Source: Paratractidigestivibacter sp963649365 (GTDB lineage Bacteria; Actinomycetota; Coriobacteriia; Coriobacteriales; Atopobiaceae). From it: a DNA stretch of 26,151 nucleotides. A program made the position numbers and the translations under genes. The stretch lies in assembly GCA_963649365.1 (NCBI GenBank), contig CAVJHQ010000022.1, positions 1 through 26,151 of the forward strand, written 5' to 3'. Positions 6,793 to 13,884 of the stretch are shown piece by piece (positions within the stretch are counted from its first letter, which is position 1; every line of letters starts with the position of its first letter). A model generated the notes under the pieces. It had not been told where the DNA came from, ran no database searches, and saw only the letters and a list, made by a program, of their open reading frames with translations.

Positions 6793-7992
6793 TTGAGCGG
6801 GCACGTTCCCGATTGGATACCGTTCACATGCCTGTTCGTCGCCGCGTTGGCGACCACGCTGGCGGCCACGCCCCTGGCTCGACGGGTCGCGGTTCGCCTC
6901 GGGGCTATCGACAGGCCGACGGGTCGTCGCGTGAACAAGGTGCCGGTCCCGCGCATGGGCGGCATCGCCATCTTCGCGGGAATCGCGGCGGCTTTCGCGG
7001 TGCAGTACGTCGGCACGATGTACCTTGGCTGGCCGGTCGTGCTCGTCCCCTCGCCCCGGATGAACGTCAACTACTGGATGCTCGTACTTGCCTTCGTCGT
7101 CATCTTCCTCACGGGGCTTCTCGACGACAAGTTCTCGCTCAGGCCTAAGCAGAAGCTCGCCGGCCAGGTCGCCGCAGCCGTCATCGCCGTCGCGGGCGGG
7201 CTCGTCATCGGCGACATCTCGAGCCCGTTCGGCCCCGGCTTCGTGAGCCTGGGATGGTTTGCGTACCCGGTCACCGTCGTGTACCTGGTCGCTTACGTGA
7301 ACATCATCAACCTTATCGACGGCCTCGACGGGCTCGCCTCGGGCATATCCGCCATCGCGAGCTTCACGATGTTCGTCCTCTCGGTGCTCGCAGGCCGGCT
7401 CGACGCGGCGGCTCTCTCCATCGCGGTCACGGGCTCGGCCCTCGGTTTCCTTCGCTACAACTTCCACCCGGCCTCTATCTTCATGGGCGACTCGGGCTCC
7501 CTCACCCTCGGCTTCGCGCTCGGCTGCTCGTCGCTGCTCTCCGTTACGCGCTTCGCCGGCCTGACCACCATCATCGTGCCGCTCGTCATCGCGGCGGTCC
7601 CCATCCTGGACACCCTCTCGGCCATCGTGCGGCGCACCCGCGCCCATGTGAGCATCGGGCAGGCCGACCGCGGCCATATCCACCATCGCCTCATGGACGA
7701 GGGGTTCGACCAGCGGCAGGCTGTGCTCGTCATGTACGCCTGGACCCTGCTGCTGTGCCTCGGCTCGGTCGTCATGACGCAGGTGGGGACCTTGCCCCGC
7801 GTCCTTATCTTCGCCGCCCTCGCCGCGGCCTCTTTCCTCTTCGCTAAGAAGCTCAGGCTCTTCGAGCCCGTGCTCCTGCACCACTACAACCCGCGCACGG
7901 GCGAGGACGAGCTGATCACCCCCGCGGACGACGCCTTCGAGGCCGAGGCCGAGAAGCGCGCCGAGCAGCACTGGTGGGAGCGCGACAAATAG
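6793..7992 (+). CDS. Polyprenyl-phosphate GlcNAc-1-phosphate transferase (WecA/TagO family)
   Basis: This integral membrane enzyme moves a HexNAc-1-phosphate, typically GlcNAc-1-P from UDP-GlcNAc, onto undecaprenyl phosphate. In this family that starts teichoic acid, O-antigen or other wall glycopolymer synthesis. Its 399 residues hold about ten membrane segments and the family motifs in order: VPVPRMGG (50-57), the catalytic Asp pair GLLDDK (108-113), NLIDGLDG (173-180), MGDSGS (231-236) and the cytoplasmic HIHHRL (295-300), which separates it from MraY. The C-terminal tail (about 365-399) is charged and soluble. The TTG start at 6793 follows GGGGAGAGG (6781-6789); no in-frame ATG with a better site exists. 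It overlaps the next gene as TAGTG, which implies translational coupling. Confidence 0.92.
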   Translation: MSGHVPDWIPFTCLFVAALATTLAATPLARRVAVRLGAIDRPTGRRVNKVPVPRMGGIAIFAGIAAAFAVQYVGTMYLGWPVVLVPSPRMNVNYWMLVLAFVVIFLTGLLDDKFSLRPKQKLAGQVAAAVIAVAGGLVIGDISSPFGPGFVSLGWFAYPVTVVYLVAYVNIINLIDGLDGLASGISAIASFTMFVLSVLAGRLDAAALSIAVTGSALGFLRYNFHPASIFMGDSGSLTLGFALGCSSLLSVTRFAGLTTIIVPLVIAAVPILDTLSAIVRRTRAHVSIGQADRGHIHHRLMDEGFDQRQAVLVMYAWTLLLCLGSVVMTQVGTLPRVLIFAALAAASFLFAKKLRLFEPVLLHHYNPRTGEDELITPADDAFEAEAEKRAEQHWWERDK

Positions 7993-8981
7993 TGGGGGCC
8001 GACAGCGTTTTCTGCTCCGCCGGTTTCGGGGACGCCCCTTACGACGCCTGCTCGCTCTGCCCGAGGCGTTGCGGCGCCGACCGCGCCCACGGAAAGACGG
8101 GCTTCTGCGGCATGGGCGCCCGCCCGCGCGCGGCGCGTTCCGCGCTCCACTTCTGGGAGGAGCCCCCGATCTCGGGCGAGTGCGGGTCCGGCGCCGTGTT
8201 CTTCTCGGGCTGCACCCTTCGCTGCGTGTTCTGCCAGAACCACGAGATCTCGACCGGCGGCTTCGGGCTCGAGGTCACGACCGGCAGGCTCGCCCAGATG
8301 ATGCTCGAGCTCGAGGCCCAGGGCGCCGCGAACATCAACCTCGTGACCGCGCTGCACTTCGCGCCGACGGTGCGCGACGCCGTGCTTCTCGCCCGCGAAG
8401 AGGGGCTCCGGGTCCCCATCGTCTGCAACACGGGCGGCTACGAGCTCGAGAGCACCGTGCGGGCGATGTCCGACGTCGTCGACGTATGGCTCCCCGATTT
8501 CAAGTACGCCGACGCCAATGCCGCCCGCGAGCTCTCGTGCGCTGCCGATTACCCCGAAGTGGCCGCCCGCGCGCTCGCGGCCATGCTCGAGTGCGTCGAG
8601 CGGGCGGGCGGAAGGCGGGTTGGCGCGGAGACGGGCCTCATGGAGCGCGGCGTCGTCGTCCGGCACCTGCTTCTGCCCGGGCATCTTCAAAACACGCTCG
8701 ACGCCCTCGACCGTATCTGGGAGATCGCCGGCAACGGCGCCGACCTCTCGCTCATGAACCAGTACACGCCTAACGAGGCGTGCCGAGAGGCGGGGGGCGA
8801 CCTCGCGCGCGCGGTGAGCGACGACGAGTACGAGATCGCCCTGTGCCATGCCGACGACCTGGGCTTCGAGAGGATCTGGTGGCAGGAGGGCGGGACGGTC
8901 TCGGAGAGCTTCGTGCCGGCTTTCGACGCGACCGGCGTCGCCGGGCCCGCGGCCGCCTGCCCGAGCGGCCAAGTTGTATAG
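7992..8981 (+). CDS. PflX-type radical SAM iron-sulfur protein
   Basis: A radical S-adenosylmethionine protein of the PflX group (homologues of pyruvate formate-lyase activating enzyme), about 329 residues. The radical SAM cluster motif CxxxCxxC is in SGCTLRCVFCQN (Cys74, Cys78, Cys81). Before it lies an N-terminal cysteine cluster (CSLCPRRC, then GFCGMG) with C20, C23, C27 and C39, which could hold a second iron-sulfur site. The remainder is a partial TIM barrel with DVVDVWLPDFKY and the conserved RHLLLPGH. The target is unknown, and no pyruvate formate-lyase gene is in the window. I chose GTG at 7992, which overlaps the previous stop (TAGTG). An in-frame GTG at 7974 would add six residues. 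Confidence 0.88.
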   Translation: MGADSVFCSAGFGDAPYDACSLCPRRCGADRAHGKTGFCGMGARPRAARSALHFWEEPPISGECGSGAVFFSGCTLRCVFCQNHEISTGGFGLEVTTGRLAQMMLELEAQGAANINLVTALHFAPTVRDAVLLAREEGLRVPIVCNTGGYELESTVRAMSDVVDVWLPDFKYADANAARELSCAADYPEVAARALAAMLECVERAGGRRVGAETGLMERGVVVRHLLLPGHLQNTLDALDRIWEIAGNGADLSLMNQYTPNEACREAGGDLARAVSDDEYEIALCHADDLGFERIWWQEGGTVSESFVPAFDATGVAGPAAACPSGQVV

Positions 8982-9017
8982 TCTTCACATCGCCAAGACG
9001 ATGCTTACGGAGGAACG

Positions 9018-9350
9018 ATGGCAGAAAACGAGGTCCTTTCGGACGCCGAGCGAGCCGAGCTCGAGCAGCTGCGCGCCGAGAAGGCCGCGCGCGAGGAGGC
9101 CGAGCGGGCCGCGGCCGAGCGCGCCGAGCTCGAGGGCCTGCGAGCCGAGAAGGAACGCGCCCGCCGCGTCGCCGAGGAGCAGCAGCTCGACCGCGCCCGC
9201 CGCGCGCAGGACGCCGCCGACCTCGAGCGCGCCCGGCGGCTCATGGAGCCCGACGAGGACGACCTCAAGATGGCCCCGGGACAGAAGATCGTCATTCTCG
9301 TCGTCGTGGGAATCGCCTTGCTCTGGCTTCTTCTCACGGTCTTCGGGTAA
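9018..9350 (+). CDS. Small tail-anchored coiled-coil protein
   Basis: The protein has 110 residues. Residues about 5-80 are almost uninterrupted charged alpha-helix with heptad-like repeats of Glu, Arg, Ala and Leu, predicted to be a coiled coil. Residues 90-109 (KIVILVVVGIALLWLLLTVF) form a single C-terminal membrane helix with one residue after it. This is the layout of a tail-anchored protein with its helix in the cytoplasm. I do not recognise a family. A strong GGAGGAACG ribosome site (9009-9017) precedes the ATG. TATAGT at 8978-8983 may be a -10. The pncB gene follows after 12 bases, so the two are likely co-transcribed, but a functional link to NAD metabolism is not implied by the sequence. 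Confidence 0.8.
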   Translation: MAENEVLSDAERAELEQLRAEKAAREEAERAAAERAELEGLRAEKERARRVAEEQQLDRARRAQDAADLERARRLMEPDEDDLKMAPGQKIVILVVVGIALLWLLLTVFG

Positions 9351-9362
9351 GGAGGAACCAGC

Positions 9363-10850
9363 ATGTCTCTTACCGACCGCACCAAGCCCACGGACGTCTC
9401 GCTGAACACCGACCTTTACGAGCTGACCATGGCCCAGGGGTTCTGGGAGTCTGGCCTCGCCTCCTCTGAGGCCTGTTTCAACGCCTTTTTCCGCGAGAAC
9501 CCCTTCGGGGGCGGGTACGGCGTGGCGTGCGGCACAGGGCAGATCGCCGACCTCGTGGACAACTTCGTCTTCGACGACGAGGACATCGACTACCTCGCGG
9601 GCATAACGGCCCCGGGCGGCGGCCCCCTCTTCAAGGAGGGTTTCCTCGAGTTTCTGCGCGGGCACCGGCTCGACCTCACCATCGACGCCGTGCCCGAGGG
9701 CGAGGTGGTCTTCCCGCGCGAGCCCATGGTCCGCGTCAAGGGCCCGATCATCGACTGCCAGCTCATCGAGACCGCCCTGCTCAACCTCGTGAACTTCCAG
9801 ACGCTCGTGGCGACGAAGACCGCGCGCGTGGTCAAGGCCGCCGAGGGGCACCCGGTCTCCGATTTCGGCCTGCGCAGGGCCCAGGGCCCCGACGGCGGCC
9901 TCGCCGTGGCGCGCGCCTCCTACATCGCGGGCGCCTCCTCGACCTCCAACGTCCTCGCCGGAAAGATCTACGGCATCCCCGTGTTCGGCACGCACGCGCA
10001 CTCCTGGGTCATGGCGTTCCCGACCGAGCTCGAGGCCTTTCTCGCCTTCGCGAAGTCGAGCCCCAAGAACTGCTGCCTGCTCCTCGACACCTACGACGTG
10101 CACCAGGGCATCCGCAACGCGATCGCCTGCGCGAAGCAGATGGAGGAGGACGGCGAGCGCCTCGCCGCCGTGCGCATCGACTCGGGCGACCTCGCGAAGC
10201 TCTCCAAGGACGCCCGCGCCGCCTTCGACGAGGCCGGCCTGCCCTATGTGAAGATCTCGGTCTCCAACGACCTCGACGAGTACACCATCCAGTCGCTTTT
10301 CGCGCAGGGGGCCCCGATCGACTCGTTCGGGGTCGGCACGAAGCTCGCGACCTGCGACCCGCAGCCGAGCCTCGGCGGCGTCTATAAGCTCTCGGCCATA
10401 CGGCGCTGCGCCGACGAGCCCTGGAGCCCCGTCATCAAGCTCTCCGAGCAGGCCTACAAGCGCACGATCCCGGGCATCCAGCACGTCTTGCGCTTCTACG
10501 ACGAGGCGGGCTGCCCCGTGGGCGACATGATCTGCCAAGAAGGGCAGGAGCCGCGCTGCGACGAGATGGTCGACATCCTCGACACCTATCAGTCCTATCG
10601 CCTCTCGGGGTCGCCGAGGGAGCTCCTGCGCCGCGTCGTCGAGCACGGGCACGGCACCGAGGCCGGGCGGGGCACGATCGAGGAGGCGCGCGAGCGCTGC
10701 AAGACGGCGATCATGCACCTGGACCCCGCCATCACGCGCTTCCTGAACCCCCAGACCTATCCCGTCGGGCTTGAGCTCGGCCTCGCCAAGCTGCGCCATG
10801 ACCTCTCTGCCGAGGAGCGCCGCAGCTCCGGGAGGGCCCTTATCGACTGA
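9363..10850 (+). CDS. pncB: Nicotinate phosphoribosyltransferase
   Basis: This enzyme makes nicotinate mononucleotide from nicotinate and phosphoribosyl pyrophosphate with ATP hydrolysis, the entry step of NAD salvage from niacin. At 495 residues it matches the Gram-positive type. The start LNTDLYELTMAQGFWE is diagnostic. The central part has FGLRRAQGPDGG near residue 168 and SYIAGASSTSNVLAG, followed by GTHAHSWVMAF, DTYDV and VRIDSGDLAKLSKDAR, which form the substrate and phosphate sites. TAAGGAGGAACC lies directly before the ATG. A strong terminator follows 22 bases after the stop. Confidence 0.95.
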   Translation: MSLTDRTKPTDVSLNTDLYELTMAQGFWESGLASSEACFNAFFRENPFGGGYGVACGTGQIADLVDNFVFDDEDIDYLAGITAPGGGPLFKEGFLEFLRGHRLDLTIDAVPEGEVVFPREPMVRVKGPIIDCQLIETALLNLVNFQTLVATKTARVVKAAEGHPVSDFGLRRAQGPDGGLAVARASYIAGASSTSNVLAGKIYGIPVFGTHAHSWVMAFPTELEAFLAFAKSSPKNCCLLLDTYDVHQGIRNAIACAKQMEEDGERLAAVRIDSGDLAKLSKDARAAFDEAGLPYVKISVSNDLDEYTIQSLFAQGAPIDSFGVGTKLATCDPQPSLGGVYKLSAIRRCADEPWSPVIKLSEQAYKRTIPGIQHVLRFYDEAGCPVGDMICQEGQEPRCDEMVDILDTYQSYRLSGSPRELLRRVVEHGHGTEAGRGTIEEARERCKTAIMHLDPAITRFLNPQTYPVGLELGLAKLRHDLSAEERRSSGRALID

Positions 10851-10872
10851 CGCGGCCGCCTTCCGGCCGGTT

Positions 10873-10911
10873 GCGGGGCGCCTCGGTTCCGCGGCGCCCC
10901 GCGTTCTTTTT
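10873..10911 (+). terminator. Intrinsic terminator after pncB
   Basis: A perfect 10-bp stem, GCGGGGCGCC (10873-10882) with GGCGCCCCGC (10893-10902), has a 10-nt loop and is followed by GTTCTTTTT. Confidence 0.9.
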
Positions 10912-10919
10912 GATACACT
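10911..10919 (+). promoter_or_regulatory. Extended -10 element before argS
   Basis: TGATACACT fits the TGnTAnAnT extended -10 pattern. It comes directly after the pncB terminator and about 40 bases before the argS start. No clear -35 is present. Confidence 0.4.
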
Positions 10920-10959
10920 CAGAAACCGTCTTTTTTGTTGACCCAAAAGGGGAGTAACC

Positions 10960-12801
10960 ATGCCCGAGAAGCTCGAGGAACTCGTCCGCGCCGCCCTTGC
11001 CGCCGCCCAGTCCGCCGGCGACCTGCCTGAATTCGAGGTGGCCGACATGGGCTTCGAGCGACCGGCCGACTCCGCCAACGGCGACTGGTCGTCCACCGTC
11101 GCCATGCGCTCCGCGCGCCTCGCGCACTGCGCCCCGGCGAAGATCGCCGCTGCCGTCGTCTCCCACATGCCGGAGGACCCCGCCGTCGCCAAGGTCGAGG
11201 TCGCGGGCCCCGGTTTCATCAACTTCTACCTGAACGCCGCGTCGGCCAACGACGTCTTCCGCCGCATCCGCGAGCAGGGCGCCGATTTCGGCCGCTCCGA
11301 GGTCGGGGCCGGCAAGAAGGTCCAGGTCGAGTTCGTCTCCGCGAACCCGGTCGGGCCCCTGCACATCGGCCATGGCCGCTGGGCTGCCCTGGGAGACTCG
11401 CTCTCGAACGTGCTCGAGCATGCCGGCTACGAGGTCGAGCGCGAGTACTACATCAACGACCACGGCTCCCAGATGGACGTTTTCGGGCACTCCATCTCAA
11501 AGCGCTACCTGCAGCTCCTGGATCTCATGGGGGAGGGCAAGTCCTGCGATGAGGCCGTTGCGGCGCTTCTTTCCGACCGCGAGGCGTACGTGGCCGACGA
11601 GCAGGACGCCCACCCTGAGCTCCATCCCTACACCGACGCCTTCAACGAGGCGCTCGGCGGCAACGCCTACGCGGGCGACTACATCGTGGACCTCGCGGCC
11701 CGCTTCGTCGCCGGCGACGGCGACGCCCTGGCGGACACGACCGAGGACGAGCGCTGCGCCTCTTTCCGCGAGCGCGGCTACCTCATGATGCTCGACTCCA
11801 TCCGCGAGACCTGCCATAAGGCGAACTGCGACTTCGACGTGTGGTTCTCCGAGCGCAGCCTTTACGAGAAGGGTGAGGACGGCACCTCCGCCGTCGACCG
11901 CGCGCTCGCCAAGCTCGAGGACCTCGGCCACCTGTACCGCGACGAGGGCGGCGCGCTGTGGTTCCGTTCGACCACCTTCGGCGACGACAAGGACCGCGTC
12001 CTCATCAAGACGAACGGCGAGTACACCTACTTCGCCTCCGACGTCGCCTACCACTGGAACAAGTTCCACCGCGTGGACCATGTCATCGACCTGTGGGGCG
12101 CCGACCACCACGGCTACATCAAGCGCATCCAGTCGGTCTGCGAGGCGCTCGGGTATCCCGATCAGTTCGAGGTCGTCCTCGGCCAGCTGGTCAACCTCCT
12201 GCGCGACGGCGTGCCGGTTCGCATGTCCAAGCGCAAGGGCACCATGGTCGCCTTCGACGAGCTCTTGGAGGAGGTCGGCTCCGACGCCACGCGCTACACG
12301 CTCGTCGCCAAGTCCAACAACCAGATGATCGACTTCGACATCGAGGCCGTAAAGCGCCAGGACAACACGAACCCGGTCTATTACGTCCAGTACGCCCACG
12401 CCCGCATCTGCTCCATCCTGCGCCGCGCCGCCGGCGTGAGCGTCGAGGAGGCCGCCGAGCTCGGCATGGACGAGGTGGCCGGCCGCGCCGCCGGCGCCGA
12501 CTGCGACCTCGGGCTTCTCGTCGACCCCGCCGAGGCGGCGCTCGCCCGTAAGCTCGGGGAGTTCCCGGGCCTCGTCGAGTCCTGCGCGCGCGACCGGGCG
12601 CCTTTCAGGCTCACGCATTACGCCGAGGAGCTCGCGGCGCACTTCCACTCGTTCTACGCCGCCTGCCAGGTCTTGCCGAGCGAGGGGCACCCGCTCCCCG
12701 AGGGCCTCTCGGAGGCGAGGCTCGCCGCCATCGACGCGACCCGCCGCGTGCTCGCGCTCACCTTGAGCCTCATCGGCGTCTCCGCCCCGCAGTCCATGTA
12801 G
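10960..12801 (+). CDS. argS: Arginyl-tRNA synthetase
   Basis: This class Ia synthetase charges tRNA-Arg with arginine. The protein has 613 residues. An N-terminal additional domain (1-115) recognises the tRNA D-loop and contains GPGFINFYL (83-91). The catalytic core has SANPVGPLHIGHGRW with HIGH at 135-138, YINDHGSQM, and the KMSKS equivalent RMSKRKGTMVAF at about 421-432. The helical anticodon-binding DALR domain ends with LTHYAEELAAHFHSFY and the typical short ending IGVSAPQSM. The ATG has AAAAGGGGAG at 10945-10954. The gene is probably transcribed alone. Confidence 0.96.
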   Translation: MPEKLEELVRAALAAAQSAGDLPEFEVADMGFERPADSANGDWSSTVAMRSARLAHCAPAKIAAAVVSHMPEDPAVAKVEVAGPGFINFYLNAASANDVFRRIREQGADFGRSEVGAGKKVQVEFVSANPVGPLHIGHGRWAALGDSLSNVLEHAGYEVEREYYINDHGSQMDVFGHSISKRYLQLLDLMGEGKSCDEAVAALLSDREAYVADEQDAHPELHPYTDAFNEALGGNAYAGDYIVDLAARFVAGDGDALADTTEDERCASFRERGYLMMLDSIRETCHKANCDFDVWFSERSLYEKGEDGTSAVDRALAKLEDLGHLYRDEGGALWFRSTTFGDDKDRVLIKTNGEYTYFASDVAYHWNKFHRVDHVIDLWGADHHGYIKRIQSVCEALGYPDQFEVVLGQLVNLLRDGVPVRMSKRKGTMVAFDELLEEVGSDATRYTLVAKSNNQMIDFDIEAVKRQDNTNPVYYVQYAHARICSILRRAAGVSVEEAAELGMDEVAGRAAGADCDLGLLVDPAEAALARKLGEFPGLVESCARDRAPFRLTHYAEELAAHFHSFYAACQVLPSEGHPLPEGLSEARLAAIDATRRVLALTLSLIGVSAPQSM

Positions 12802-12851
12802 GAAGCGGCGCTGACTTTCGTCACTTTTTATATTTCAATTTTATGTACCGT

Positions 12852-12880
12852 GCGCGCGGGGGAGGAGCTTCCCCGCGCGC
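12852..12880. promoter_or_regulatory. GC-rich 29-bp palindrome between argS and the winged-helix regulator
   Basis: A 13-bp stem, 12852-12864 with 12868-12880 and a 3-nt centre, including one G-U pair. There is no U-tract on either strand. It covers the place where the -35 of the TATAAT at 12887-12892 would lie. It may be a weak argS terminator or an operator of the regulator encoded just downstream. Confidence 0.6.
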
Positions 12881-12886
12881 GTTGCG

Positions 12887-12892
12887 TATAAT
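12887..12892 (+). promoter_or_regulatory. -10 hexamer of the winged-helix regulator gene
   Basis: A perfect TATAAT lies 73 bases before the ATG of the regulator gene. The position of the -35 falls inside the adjacent palindrome and is poor (GAGCTT at 12865-12870), which would suit an activated or repressed promoter. Confidence 0.45.
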
Positions 12893-12964
12893 CACGACCC
12901 GACGAGGCGCCGAATCCCAGGTGTCTTGTGCATGGCAAAGCTGTTCGATCATCAGGGGTAGAGC

Positions 12965-13645
12965 ATGGATCTTCGCGAGTACATGTCGGTAAGAAGGGCT
13001 TACAACATCGTCCGTCAAAAGGTGAGCTCGGACGAGCGCCTCACGTTCGAGGAGTACGCGATCCTCTGCAGGCTCGACGTCGCTGACGCCCCCATAAAGA
13101 CATCGGCCATCGCGGAGTACCAGGGAGCCCTTCGCCCCACGATGACGCACCGAACGAACCACCTGGCCGGGCTCGGCTACATCGAGAGGGGAGAGGGCTC
13201 GACCGATCGCCGCAACGTCGTGTGCAGCATCTCCGATTCCGGCCGCGAGGCCGTCGCGAACCTCTCCGCCCTTACGCGCGCGCAGATTCCCAACGGCAAG
13301 GCCCTCTCCCGCACGTCCGCCGACCGCATCTGCAAGTACGTCGACGCCATGGGATCGGTCTTCTGCAAGGCCGGCGACCTCGTGTTGCTCGGCATCTACA
13401 CCAGCGAGGAGGAGAGCCTCACCATCATGAGGCTCGTCGACGTGCTCGGCTTGCTGCAGCCCACCGTATCGATGAGCGTCGCCTCGTTGGCCGACCTCGG
13501 GCTCGTCGAGCGCGAGCGCGAGACCGGCGGGCAGCACACGACCTGCGTGCGCCTGACCGACGCGGGGCGTGCCCGCGCCGAGTCGCTCGCGAGCACTATC
13601 CAGTCGGTCGTCGTTCGCCGCAAGCTGCGCAAGCCGCGCGACTAG
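12965..13645 (+). CDS. MarR-like regulator with two winged-helix domains in one chain
   Basis: A 226-residue predicted DNA-binding protein. Residues about 25-98 form one MarR-like winged helix: TFEEYAILCRL, then the recognition-helix region ALRPTMTHRTNHLAGLGYIER and the wing STDRRNVVCSISDSGREAV. Residues about 137-205 repeat the plan: AGDLVLLGIY, LLQPTVSMSVASLADLGLVER, then the wing ETGGQHTTCVRLTDAGRA. Normal MarR proteins (about 140-170 residues) carry one such domain and dimerise. Here the two copies sit in tandem, so the chain may bind as an intramolecular pseudo-dimer. The ligand and target genes are unknown. The ATG has AGGGGTAG just upstream. A GC palindrome upstream may be its own operator. 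Confidence 0.8.
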   Translation: MDLREYMSVRRAYNIVRQKVSSDERLTFEEYAILCRLDVADAPIKTSAIAEYQGALRPTMTHRTNHLAGLGYIERGEGSTDRRNVVCSISDSGREAVANLSALTRAQIPNGKALSRTSADRICKYVDAMGSVFCKAGDLVLLGIYTSEEESLTIMRLVDVLGLLQPTVSMSVASLADLGLVERERETGGQHTTCVRLTDAGRARAESLASTIQSVVVRRKLRKPRD

Positions 13646-13693
13646 GCTGCCCGCGCCGTTTTCTCTCGGCCGCCTCAATATCAAACGATTCTT

Positions 13694-13725
13694 ACGAAAC
13701 CCCGCATCGCAGCGGGGTTTCGTTT
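13694..13725 (+). terminator. Intrinsic terminator after the winged-helix regulator
   Basis: An 11-bp stem, CGAAACCCCGC (13695-13705) with GCGGGGTTTCG (13712-13722), has a 6-nt loop and is followed by a short TTT. Confidence 0.8.
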
Positions 13726-13752
13726 GCGCACGCCCGTTCTAGCTGCTATAGT
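13724..13752 (+). promoter_or_regulatory. Promoter of rho
   Basis: TTGCGC (13724-13729) and TATAGT (13747-13752) are 17 bases apart, with TG one base upstream of the -10 (extended -10 TGCTATAGT). The predicted leader to the rho ATG is about 125 nt. It contains hairpins GGGCG/CGCCC (13766-13783) and GCGGCC/GGCCGC (13845-13865), the second placed just before the rho ribosome site, as would suit leader-based autoregulation. Confidence 0.55.
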
Positions 13753-13884
13753 TTCAATCATTACAGGGCGCTTAGGTTCGCCCGAGATTCCCACCTTACA
13801 TATTTCTTCTTCGAGTGGGACTCAGCAGCACGTTTAAAGGCTTTGCGGCCAGCCATACCGGCCGCGCATACAGAGAGGTCATGA

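Noticed and set aside
8985..11222. A 745-codon minus-strand frame across pncB and the start of argS
   Set aside because: It spans two genes and a strong terminator, has no domain signature and no ribosome site.
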